From the NCBI GenBank assembly GCA_036936605.1, contig JAUPFV010000001.1, positions 320,628,250-320,692,249 on the forward strand: a stretch of 64,000 bases of DNA, given 5' to 3'. This document shows, piece after piece, positions 35,446 through 45,520 of this stretch. A program made the position numbers and the translations under genes. The notes beneath the pieces are model-generated. The model saw nothing but the letters and a program-made list of their open reading frames with translations. It did no database searches and was not told the origin of the DNA. Source of the stretch: Limnanthes douglasii subsp. nivea. Lineage: Eukaryota > Streptophyta > Magnoliopsida > Brassicales > Limnanthaceae. Position 1 is the first letter of the stretch, and the number at the start of each line of letters is the position of its first letter.

Positions 35446-37566
35446 ATGGATCCGAACGAGCAAGCGATTCCACCACTTATGGTGGAGGTGGTTGGGGAAA
35501 ACAATGAATACACCACCGATGAACGAGATAAGTTGAGAGCCTGATAGATGCTGAGAAGAGGTACCTAAAGCTAGAAAAGCTGGCACTAGCCTTAGTGATT
35601 GCTGCAAGGAAAATAAGGCCATATTTTCAGTCTCATTCTATTATTGTCCGAACATCTTTTCCATTAAAGAACGTTCTTCAGAAAGAATACATATCAAACA
35701 GAATGACCAAGTGTTCAGTGGAGTTGGGTGATTATAACATTGATTTTGTCCCACGAACTGCTATCAAGGCTCAATTTGTTGCTAATTTCTTAGTGGAATT
35801 CCATTCAGATACAAGTTCTAAACAAGCTTTAGAGGAGAAACTAAAAACAAATGGGTAGTCTGAACTGAGGGTAGATCAAGCACAATCGGTTGTGGGGTTG
35901 GAATTTGTTTAACCTCTCTATACGGTGATAGACTATATCAGGCTATATGTTTTGCGTTCAGGGCCTCTAACAACAAGTCTGAATACGAAGCAGCTATAGC
36001 TGGTCTTAAGTTAGCTCACCTATGTGGGGCTAAAAGACTTAGGTTGATGAGTGATTCTTAGCTTTTTATCACCATGTTCAAGGTCAGTATGAGGCCAAGA
36101 AGGAACAATTGATCAAATACTTATTCATCCTTAAAGAGGTGGCAGCCAATTTTAAAATTGTTTGATGTGAGAACATTCCTAAATCAGAAAATACGTTGGC
36201 AGATTCCTTGGAAACCATAGCATACTATGAGTCATACCCTAAGATTCATATACAAGAATGCCCATCCATACAATCAAATCAGAACAAGGAATAGGAGGAG
36301 ATCTTAAGTGTACAAGTAGATTAGTCTAAGGATTGGAGATTTCCCCTCCTTCAATACATCTCTGATGGGGTTTTGTCTTCGGATAAAGTTATGGCAAGGA
36401 AAATTAAGCACAAGGCTTGGGGTTTTTTTATCATCAGAGAAGTTTTATATAAAAAATCCTTCAGCAGACCTCTCCTCCAATGTTTGGGGGTTGAAGAATC
36501 TCAAACTGTTTTCTCTGAACTACACGACGGAGAAGGTTCAACACATTATGGTTACAAGGCTCTAACCCGGAGGGTTTTGTTGGATGGATACTATTGGCCA
36601 TCAATAATGGCAGATACTAAGGAATTGGTGAAAAAGTATGATCCATGCCAAAGGTATGGTAACAAAATTCACATCTCAGCAGTACCTATGGAGTCCATTT
36701 CTGAGCTAGTACCTTTTTCCCGTTGGGGATTAAATTTAGTTGGGCCTCTACCAATGGCGTCCGGAGGGTGTAGGACTATCATTGTGGCTATTGAATAATT
36801 TTCCAAGTGGATATAAGAAGCTCCTCTAGCAAGAACCACTTCAAAATTTGTCATAAAATTTATCTTGTCTAATATATGTTGAGGATTTGGTATTCCTCAT
36901 AAGATTACTACTGATAATGGGCCACAATTTGATAACAGTGATATGTAGAATTTATGTGCCTCTAGTGGCATTCAGCATTGCTTCTCTTCTCATTTCCATC
37001 CACAAGCAAATGGCCAGGTTGAAGTGGAAAATAAGACTATTTTTTCTAGATTAAAAAAGAATCTAGAAGGGGCTGCAGGAAAGTGGTCAAGCTATTTGCA
37101 AGAAGTGTTGTGGGCGTACCGAACTACTCATAGGGCTTCTACACATGAATCTCCTGTTGCCTTGGTGTATGGGATGGATGCGATTACCCTTATAGAAGCT
37201 ACCCTACCATCATACAAGGTCTATAACTATTCTGAACAAGCCAATAAGATGGCAATTAGGAATCAGTTGGACTTAATAGAAGAAAGAAGGGTTAAAGCTC
37301 ATCTTAGAACAATCCACTACCAAGGCTTGATGAGAAGCAGGTTTGCTTCCAACATCAAGATAAGAGATTTTCAACCGGGAGATAAAAGTTTTTAGAAAAG
37401 TTTTCCTGCATACTAAGAAGAAGCAGTTCAGCAAGCTGGCTCCGAACTGGGAAGGCCCTTTGAGGTCTCCGAAAAGCTTAAGCCTGAGACATATAGGCTT
37501 CAAGACAAAGATGGAAGAATTTTGAAGCACCCATGAAATATTGAACACCTCAGGTTCTATATCCAA
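35446..37566 (+). pseudogene. gag-pol: gag-pol of element F, gag fused to RNase H by deletion
   Basis: ATG 35446 opens a short gag start (about 33 codons, MDPNEQAIPP...) that joins at about 35541-35550 to the end of the first RNase H (AEKRYLKLEKLALAL). The second, archaeal-type RNase H follows (broken, with RASNNKSEYEAAIAGLKLA at 35960-36020). The integrase finger (HDGEGSTHYG; the usual CG Cys is Tyr) lies near 36530, the core at 36710-37040 and the C-terminal domain to about 37566. Gag domain, protease, leaky stop and RT are absent. Stops at 35543, 35856, 36796 and elsewhere kill it. Confidence 0.85.
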
Positions 37567-37615
37567 AATAAAAGTTATGTAAATATTTACTTGTTAAAAT
37601 TCAATGTGATTATTA

Positions 37616-37684
37616 GGGGGCATACTCTTTCCTACCCTGGTGGCGCGGGGAGATTTTAATGAGGTGTCCGATTTTTTTAATAAA
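37616..37684 (+). other. Conserved post-pol block with AATAAA, element F
   Basis: Same block as in A, E and G, ending at 37670, with AATAAA at 37679-37684. The following 3' end of the antisense gene, including the palindrome pair, is deleted. Confidence 0.5.
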
Positions 37685-37740
37685 ATATGATACTTTTTTA
37701 AAACGTTCAATGTGGTTTGACTACAATTCCACTACTATAA

Positions 37741-40583
37741 TTATGCTTGTCACCATCTACCATGGTGTGAAATGGGATCTCTTCATAGTTTACGAATCTT
37801 GACAATGGACCAAGGGTCATCTTCGAAAATGTTTCATGAAAGAGCAGCATCATGTCAGACTTGACCTCAACATACCTTGCTTCCGAAGAGTCGATGACCT
37901 AATTGGTGTATTTATCAATGCTTACCTGGATAGTGTTTTCCTTCTCCTTCATCAAGTCTTATTTCCCCTCGATCACCTTAGACACAGTACCTTCTAAGGT
38001 AGGTTTCTCTCCATACAAGTTTTGAATGGTGTCATCTTTAACCTTCAAGTCTTCCCTTATTGCTATGAGATCTTTTTCCAAACCGAAGCACTTAGCTTGA
38101 ATCTCAGTACTGGTTGTTTCCGGAGTGGAAAGCTTGGTTGACAGATCTTCTTTATCCTTCCTCAGTGCTTCGATCTCTTTTCTCAGTTCTTCTATTCTCT
38201 GATTAGCATTAAGATGATTGGATGACAAAGACTTTTTATCAGTAGTGAGAGTATTGATGAGTGTAGCTTGACTCTTTACTTGTCTCTTTAGGTCAAGCAC
38301 TGGTTGGATGTCACCAAGAAGAAAGCGGTCCACAATGTCTCTCCGGATACGGAGAAGGACTTACGATTGTAAGTTATCATGTTCGAAGATCTTGAAGGAC
38401 GAAATGGACCAAAAAAATCGTCCTTCTCATAGTCGTTGAAATAAATATCGATGTCTTGAAGGTCACTGATGTCCACTCCATCAATCCCTTCTCTGGTACC
38501 CTCTCCGGAATGGGGGCCTGTTGAAGCTTTCTCTGGCAGAATGGGGTCAATAGGGGCTGGTGGAGGTAGAAGCTCCGAAGGGCGAAAAATTACTTATTCC
38601 ATTAAGGTTACCTTTTTCTTTTTGGCAGCCTTTTCATCACTGCTTGCTCTACTTTTCGGTTTTTTTTGGAAGGCCTTGGTGGGTCTTGTGGCTCTCATGC
38701 CTCCCTGATCATCTCAGCTTCTACTACCTTGAGCAAGGCAGCGTCGATTCCCCCATGGTTCCCTGAACCGGTCCCATCTGTGACAGTTGGAACTGCCTCT
38801 GTTGCAGCCTTCTTTTTCTTCCCTTTCATCTTGCTGGGAGCCTTGGATCTAGAGGGCAAGACCAATTTACCATCTTTTTCTTTTGTCCATTTTAGAATGA
38901 CACCAGGAAGAGGGGGTGTGGTTAGTTCTTTCCATGAAAGATCCCTCCGATGTGTGGTATTCCACATATGGGACCTTACCATGTTGCCCGAAGTGAAGCA
39001 ATTGTGGAAGGCATTTCCTCAACGCTCTGCAGCCCATGCATTCAACTTGGCACAAGTTGTTTGCCCCTTCTCCATGTATCCGGAAAACTCCTTCGGCAGC
39101 ACTAAAAAATAAGTAACAGCTAAATCAGGAGAGAAGTACTTATAGGTAAAAAAGAAAACATAAGATACAAGGACAAAAAATTACCCGTACTCTTCCACAT
39201 GCTAGTCAACATGCTTGGGTTGGTATCGACTTTAATCTTCTTGCCATTCTCCCATGACCCACTGATGAACAAGAAATGTGTCCTTCATTTCTTCTCAGAC
39301 TCCAATAAATCATCCACCACTTTGAAGTTATTCCTCTTGTTGTGATGATAAAATTGGATGTGGTGATTTCTACATAGACTTGCCACAGCAGAAAATTGCT
39401 CCATGGGGAGAGGGATTTTAGATAACCTCGATGCCATTATGCAGGCGAGGAGAGAGTATCAGGCGTTTGGGCTCAGTTGGCTTGGATAGAGTTTCACCAG
39501 GTGGAAGTACCTGACAATTTCTGGGTCTAATGGGAACTGAAGTCCCCAGTTCAGCACCTCTGTAAAAATGACCACCTCATTGAGTTTACAGTTTATCGGA
39601 GTCTCTGGTGTGACTGGTATCCTCACATTCACTGATTCTGGGATCCCCCACTTTGTTCGGATCTGGACCAACTCACCGGTATGAGTGTAGACATAGTTTG
39701 TATTCTGCAAGGCCAACAGATATTTAACATTAACTTTTTTAAAGCAAGGCCCTACCTTGCCCTCCAAGCACTCCGGGAGATCCGGATGAGCCACACTAAC
39801 TTTAACCTTGCCTTTATCATTCTTATCAAGGGCAGCATCCCCAGTTTGTCTTGAGGCTTCAGTTTTGAAGGGGGGCTCTTTGATTCTGTCCTCCATCAGT
39901 TCTTCCATCATTGTGGAAGGTCTATCAGTTGTTGTGGATGGGAGGGGAACAGTTTCTGACACCAAAGACTCTCCGGATGAATGAGTGCCTGTTGTTTCCA
40001 AAAGCCTGGGATCCGGTTGAGGTTTAGCTCCAGAGGACTTTGCTTTTAGAGCTACCTTGGATGCCTCTGATCTGGAGGGCTTATCCTGTAGGGATTTTTA
40101 AGACCCCTCCGATCCGGAGGGCTTATCTTTGGATGTTGCTTTAGAAGCCTCCGATTTGGAGGGTTTTGACAGTGAGACAGTTTCTTGGGCTTTCACCAAA
40201 CGAGTCGTCCGACGTGGAGTTGATTTTTCTGGAGACTTTTCAATATATGAGCCCATGGCTATAAAATGGGAGGGTTTTCTAACACTCGATACTGATTTTT
40301 CCTTGGCAGTGGAGGGTTGGGTCTCCTGAACAGAAGAGCCTGATGGAATTGGTGAGATGTTTGGTTTGGATAGCTGTTTAGGTTTTGGGTTTCTGGTGGA
40401 GGATGGCCCTTGGTCAGTTTCCTGGGGTGGTTTACCAAAATTTTCGCTTGGGGAGACTGGGAGACCAGCAGCGATACGTTTATCCCTTTCGACTTTTCTT
40501 GCTTTCTCTAACTCGGACAAGTTAAACCAGCCGCCTTTTACCAAAGCGTTTCTAGCCGTCAATATAAAATTATCCAAGAACAA
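37741..40583 (-). pseudogene. Antisense extra gene of element F, C-terminus lost
   Basis: Same protein as in A, E and G. The ATG used there is ATA here, so the frame opens only from an upstream ATG (40583). The Ser/Lys-rich N-terminal region has RRTTRL and then ATSKDKPSGSE-like repeats. The Transposase_28-like domain is well kept at 39459-39800 (LNWGLQFPLDPEIVRYFHLV). The intron is at 39102-39184. Basic linker and coiled coil follow, and the end is cut near 37741 within the HTMVDGDK region. Frame breaks lie near 40100, 39450 and 38480. Confidence 0.75.
39102..39184 (-). other. GT-AG intron in antisense gene, element F
   Basis: Minus strand begins GTAATTTTTTG and ends ATTTTTTAG, 83 bases; joins ..ST to LPKEF in the same phase as in the other copies. 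Confidence 0.7.
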
Positions 40584-40653
40584 GTTTGAAAATGAGGGTG
40601 AAAAGCTCTTTATAAGGTTTTTGAGTGATGAAGATAATGAAACAGTGAAAAAA

Positions 40654-40667
40654 TAATTTATATATTA
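40654..40667 (-). promoter_or_regulatory. TATA box of antisense gene, element F
   Basis: TAATATATAAATTA on the minus strand, at the place of the TATA boxes in A, E and G. Confidence 0.5.
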
Positions 40668-40989
40668 GTGGAAAAAAGTAACTGATACAGAGGAGGAGTT
40701 AAAGAGGTTTTGCAATGATTAGAGACGGCGCAGACGTGGGAAAATTAAATGCATAAGTTACTTTCTAGGTTTAGTGGGGGAGTCAATCTATGAAAAAATG
40801 GCTGGTATGTCGAATTAGATTGTGACACGTGTTCCACAATTCAAAAGAAGACACTTAGAATTCTAGGAAAAAATTAGTTCAGACAGACTTCGAGCTAGAT
40901 ACACATGCAGTTTGGATAAAGTTATCACTGGCTAAGAAACATTTTTAGTCATGCCAAAAATATTTGACAAGGTCTAAAAAATGGTCTAC

Positions 40990-41357
40990 TGATGAGTTCG
41001 GATTATTTAGTCACAGCCTACTGAGATATCCGGACAGGGGTAATTCGGACATAAACGTACCATTGAACTATCCAAACAGGACAAAAGTAAAGAAACACCT
41101 AAACACCTTTTAACTAAGTTATGTGTTAATCAGCTTAATAAGTAAATAGGTCCTTAAACTCGAATCGATTTTATAACTTGACCCGAAAGCCCATGGGTCC
41201 TTAATTAAGGGTACAAATACCTCAACCACTTTCATTACTGAGGGTAATGAACATTTAATACAACCAGGCTACCCAAATCTCTCACTACTTAACTCTAAAA
41301 CATTTAATACCCAAAATACTTTACAAAATTACCCTCAGCCGAAAATAAACCTCACCA
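40990..41357 (+). repeat. 3' LTR of element F
   Basis: 368 bp, tgatgagttcgg...cctcacca, after the purine-rich tract ctaaaaaatggtctac. Followed by GTTAC. Confidence 0.92.
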
Positions 41358-41362
41358 GTTAC

Positions 41363-41664
41363 AACCATGTATTCAACCTCAGTTGTAGACAAAGGTACAG
41401 TATCTTGCAAATTTCTTTTCCAGCCAATCACAATCCCAGCTACAATAAAAGAATATCATGTCAAAGATATCATTTTATCCATATTCTCTACAAAATCAGA
41501 ATTAGCAAAACCTACCACCGATTCTACAATATTGTTCATCGATCCACCAACACCGGTCTTGTTGAAAGTCAAGCCAACATTCACAATATTATTAAGATAC
41601 CAAAGTATAAATTCCATTTTTTTCATGATATCTCATGTACATATTGACCCCATTGACCATAAGT
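41363..41664 (-). pseudogene. pol: Copia K RNase H, N-terminal part
   Basis: The minus strand gives, across small shifts, MYMRYHEKNGIYTL then NVGLTF (like the HWKAVKWILRYLKGT region) and then STTEVEYM at 41370-41395. It joins to 34623-35006 across element F and to 42870 across the TRIM-like element. Confidence 0.75.
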
Positions 41665-41669
41665 CAATA

Positions 41670-42005
41670 TGATGTAGCCCAGAAAGTCCAAACAAAAAAA
41701 TTTCTAATTTTATTTTATTTTATTCAAATATCTTATATTATTTAAATTAAATATAATTGTATTAAGATTTTATTTCATTTTATTTTAATATGCTTATTTT
41801 ATTTCCTTGTATTCTAATTTAGGGTTTTGAGAAGCTACTATATAAAGCCTCGTGTGCATTAAGTTGTTTAAGTTTCTGGAATAATATATTTTTTATCTCT
41901 GAAACTTTCAACCTTTTTTACCCTTAGATTCGGGTTTCATCATGTTACCCTTGAATTAAGCTTTCATCTATCATTGCTTCTTCTTCTATTTCCGCCACGT
42001 CGCTA
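41670..42005 (+). repeat. Left LTR of TRIM-like element
   Basis: Starts tgatgtagccc. TATA-like ctatataaagcc at about 41837-41849. Ends cgtcgcta, the equivalent of ttatca in the right copy. Confidence 0.88.
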
Positions 42006-42008
42006 GTT

Positions 42009-42020
42009 TGGTATCAGGGC
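42009..42020 (+). other. Primer-binding site of TRIM-like element
   Basis: tggtatcagggc, a one-base variant of the usual plant tggtatcagagc site for initiator-Met tRNA. Confidence 0.8.
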
Positions 42021-42528
42021 CTCAGTTCCTACTATGGGGCAAGCATGTTTCTGAATCTTGATTTCATCTTATCAAGGTCTAAAGGAGAGAACAACATTTA
42101 TGGTCATGAAGATCTCAAAGATTATTTGGTATACGGGGACACACCAGGTGTTTCGATGATAATCGTATTGACTAGTTACTAGAGGAGTTTAAATTGGATA
42201 CCAATCATCGGATCAAGGATAAAATTGTTTCTCGAGATGTTGTCTCAGGCTATGAAGAGGTTTTCGAAACAAATGTTTTTCATCAACTGGACAATGGGTA
42301 TTGTTTTCAGGTTATGAAAGGCTTTCAAAACCAATTTTTTTCATCAACTTGATGGCTTCAATGTGACTTCGAATAAGGAAAACTCGAGAAGAATTTATCT
42401 TATTCTGATAAGGTCAACAATTATAATTTCCAATGTAACAATTGAAAAAAATAAAATAAAATAATTTTGGTTGGTGATGGTGATGGCGCTGTGAATTCAA
42501 AGACGAATTCTTGTCAACCAGGAGAGGA

Positions 42529-42864
42529 TGATGTAGCCCAGAAAGTCCAAACAAAAACCTTTTTTATTTTATTTTATTCAAATATCTTATATTATTTAAA
42601 TCAAATCTAATTGTATTAAGATTTTATTTTATTTTATTTTATTGTAGTACATTTATTTTATTTCCTTGTATTCTAATTTAGGGTTTTGAGTAGCTAATAT
42701 ATAAAGCCTCATATGCCTTAAGTTGTTTAAGTTTTTGGAATAATATATTTTTTATCTCTGAAAATTTCAACATTTGTTACCCTTAGATTTAGGTTTTATC
42801 ATGTTATCCATAAATTAGGGTTTCATCTATCGTTACTTCTTCTTTTATTTCCGCCGTGTTATCA
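42529..42864 (+). repeat. Right LTR of TRIM-like element
   Basis: Starts tgatgtagccc and ends gtgttatca. Differs from the left copy by scattered changes, many of them transitions. Confidence 0.88.
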
Positions 42865-42869
42865 AAATA

Positions 42870-44984
42870 TCAAGATGTATACACACCATACCATACATGA
42901 TGCTGCCAACTGTGTTTTAGTATGGGACCTTCGATACTTGTTCCAACTCATCGTCATCATCATCCTTGATCGATTCTGCTGCAGACAACTTGAAATGAGT
43001 GACAAACAGGATGTTAACAACCTTGGCAGCAAACATGTTGAATTGTTGTATCACTTTCTCAATGTAGTTTTATTAAAACAAATGTAATGATCCCATGCTT
43101 CTTCTTATGGTAATCTACATCGCTAAATCTTCTTTGCCCTACCCAGATCATTTATCTCAAATTCAACACTAAACTTCTTATTTATCTTCATAATATATGA
43201 CATATTAAAAGAAGTAAGGAGCTTATCATCCACATACAACATAAAGTAAACATAATAATTTCCTGACATCTTCTCACATAACACACAACTATGTTTGTAA
43301 CAAATTGTTTGTAACAGTAATTAGGTGTTTGCTTCAAGCAATACAATGATTTCTTTAGCATAACAACATCGTCTTCTGTTTTAGGTTTGATAAATCTCTC
43401 TCATTATTTCATATAGATTAGTTCCTCCAAATCTCCCTGTAGAAACACAGTCTTCACATCTAACTGCTCAAGCTTTAAATCTTTCAAACAATATGGCTAA
43501 CGAAACTCGAATCGAATTGTTTCTCACCAATGAAGAAAACACTTCAATGAAGGTACTTTCAATGAAGAAAACACTTTATTAGCGACCAGTGTTTCCTTGA
43601 ATCGAGGTACCTTAATCCTTGTGTTACCTTACTATTTCTTGAATAACTATTTGCAGCATACTACCTTATATCCTTAGGCAAATCAACAAGCTTTTATTTA
43701 TGATTCTTATGAAGAAATAATTTATCCCCTTATTTGCATCGATCCACTGATTTGCTTCTGGAGTCGCGATAACTTCTCTATGACTACTAGGTTCTTGCAT
43801 CTCAACTTCTTCAAGAGTTGATAAAGCATATATAAATAGTTTCAAATACCTTTTTATGGTTTAATCTCTTTTATTTCTGTGTCTGATGATATCCTATAAG
43901 GTTATTTTTCTAGTTTGGGCATATCATCATCACTATCGTCTGCTATTGACGCTTCACCTCGTGATCCTCGATCTAATATCAGAACCATTAAAATTATTAA
44001 ACCTATTAGGAGCCATGTATACTTCAAGTTTTACTTATTTATTCACAACCGGTATTGATTCAACGATTTCCCCTACATCATTATGATTGTCTAGCAAAAC
44101 AAGCTCGTTAAAATTCACATCCCTAGTGATGAGAAAACCTTGAGACTTTGAAACGGTACACCATAACCTATATTCTTTAATTTAGTAGCATATTTTAGAA
44201 ATATGCATATATCTTCCATTGGCTTCTCACGTGAGCGTATGTAAGACAACCGAACACCCTTAATTATTCGTAATTAGCCAAATATCCAGACCAAATATCA
44301 AAAAGAGTCTTACAATCAATAATCGACGGTGGATAATGATTCACTAAGTATGATGTTATCGAGAGCTTCAGACTTAGAATATTTCCTACAACATAATGCA
44401 AGAGCATGCTTCGTGCATTGTCACAAACTGTTACGGTCATTCTTTTAGCGATCCTATTATGTTATAGTTTTTTTATAACTGGTACAATAAACGTATTATT
44501 CCCTTAGTAAGCGCATAACTCGTTGAACTCACGTCTGTGAAATTCTAACTCGTTATATGTCCTAAGAAGCTTTATTTTTCGTCATGTATATTTTTGTATC
44601 ATAATCTTACACTTTAGAAAGGTTGAATATGCATCGTATTTTGCTTTCGAGATATAAATACATTCCATCTTTGAATAATCATCAATTAAACTCATGTAGT
44701 ATTTGGATTCACTATTCTATAAATTTCTATTTAGTCCCTAAGTTCTAAGTGAATGTAATCCACAATCTCTTTAGTCGTTCTTATAACTGACTTGCTGAAT
44801 TTTAGTCTAGTTTATTTATAAAACACCACAATATTCACAAAATTCCATGATTTTGCTTTATACTTTTTCAACAAAAATCAATTTACCAAAACAACCAATT
44901 ATCTCTTACTTATGTGAACGAAGTACCAATGCCACAACTGATTATGATTTTGTCGACTTTGAATATTACTCCCAATGATTTTAT
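42870..44984 (-). pseudogene. pol: Copia K integrase and reverse transcriptase
   Basis: Minus strand, right to left: LWHWYFVHIS pre-integrase motif and FSKSV stretch (44920-44770), a decayed integrase core, a conserved YRLWC...GFLITRDVNFNE segment (44180-44100), a linker, then RT with LDVKTVFLQGDLEELIYMK (43470-43410), LKKSLYCLKQ (43350-43320) and the catalytic LYVDD (43221-43241), and finally SIMYGMVCIHLDI (42910-42870). Many stops and shifts. The YVDD box is preserved although the frame around it is not. Confidence 0.82.
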
Positions 44985-44989
44985 AGCAT
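44985..44989. other. Target-site duplication AGCAT, left copy (element G)
   Basis: AGCAT recurs at 55499-55503 right after the 3' LTR. Outside it the Copia K sequence continues. Confidence 0.92.
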
Positions 44990-45448
44990 TGATGAGTCCG
45001 AATTCAGCATGATCCCCGGACATGGACAGATCAGTCCAAAGCCTCCGGATCGGACAGATCGGACAGATCGCATGGACCGGACAGATCGGACAGATCGCAT
45101 GGACCGGACAGATCACTTTGAACACTATAACCATAGGACTGTTCGAACTATGACAAAAGTACTAAAAACCTAAACACTTCTTGACTAAGCTACTTTCTCT
45201 CCTGCTTAGAGCTCATGGGTCTTTGAACATGACCCGGGTCCATTAAACATGACCCGAAAGCCCATAAGGGCCCAAGCATCAGGGTATAAATACCCAACCA
45301 CCTGCATTAACTATGAATAATGAAAATTAACTGCTACCAAGCTGCTTAATTATCTCTCTACTCTCTAAACACTTAAAACACCCACATACTTCCTTAAAAC
45401 ACCAACTGAAATTACTAGCCTACCCTCAGGCGATTATTATCCACATCA
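44990..45448 (+). repeat. 5' LTR of element G
   Basis: 459 bp, tgatgagtcc...ccacatca. TATA within the palindrome gggtataaataccc at 45282-45295. It carries extra tandem units of cggacagatcg/catggac at 45050-45115 absent from the 3' LTR. Confidence 0.95.
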
Positions 45449-45470
45449 AATTGGCGACCACAATGGGAGT
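45449..45470 (+). other. Primer-binding site, element G
   Basis: aattggcgaccacaatggga directly after the 5' LTR. TGGCGA pairs with a tRNA ending TCGCCA; which tRNA I cannot tell. Confidence 0.7.
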
Positions 45471-45520
45471 CGAAGGTGCTTGAATCAAACATTCAAAACC
45501 AGCTAAGAAAATCTGTCTGA

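Larger units (their letters stand above)
35007..41357 (+). mobile_element. Tat-type Ty3/Gypsy retrotransposon F, internally deleted
   Basis: 6.35 kb with two 368-bp LTRs and target duplication GTTAC. A deletion removes everything from early gag to the first RNase H (about 3.5 kb compared with G). The second RNase H, integrase, post-pol block and antisense gene remain. The 5' LTR begins tgcgag instead of tgatgag. It lies inside Copia K, so it is younger than K. Confidence 0.92.
41670..42864 (+). mobile_element. TRIM-like short LTR retrotransposon in Copia K
   Basis: Two 336-bp direct repeats (41670-42005, 42529-42864) with TG...CA-type ends flank a 523-bp interior without coding capacity. The primer site tggtatcaggg directly follows the left repeat and matches the initiator-Met tRNA type. 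The purine tract aggagagga (42520-42528) precedes the right repeat. Flanking bases caata and aaata form an imperfect 5-bp target duplication. Being noncoding, it would need enzymes from another element. Confidence 0.88.

Noticed and set aside
41601..41669. Host gene interrupted by the TRIM-like element
   Set aside because: Reading both flanks on the minus strand gives Copia RT and RNase H motifs, so the host is Copia K.
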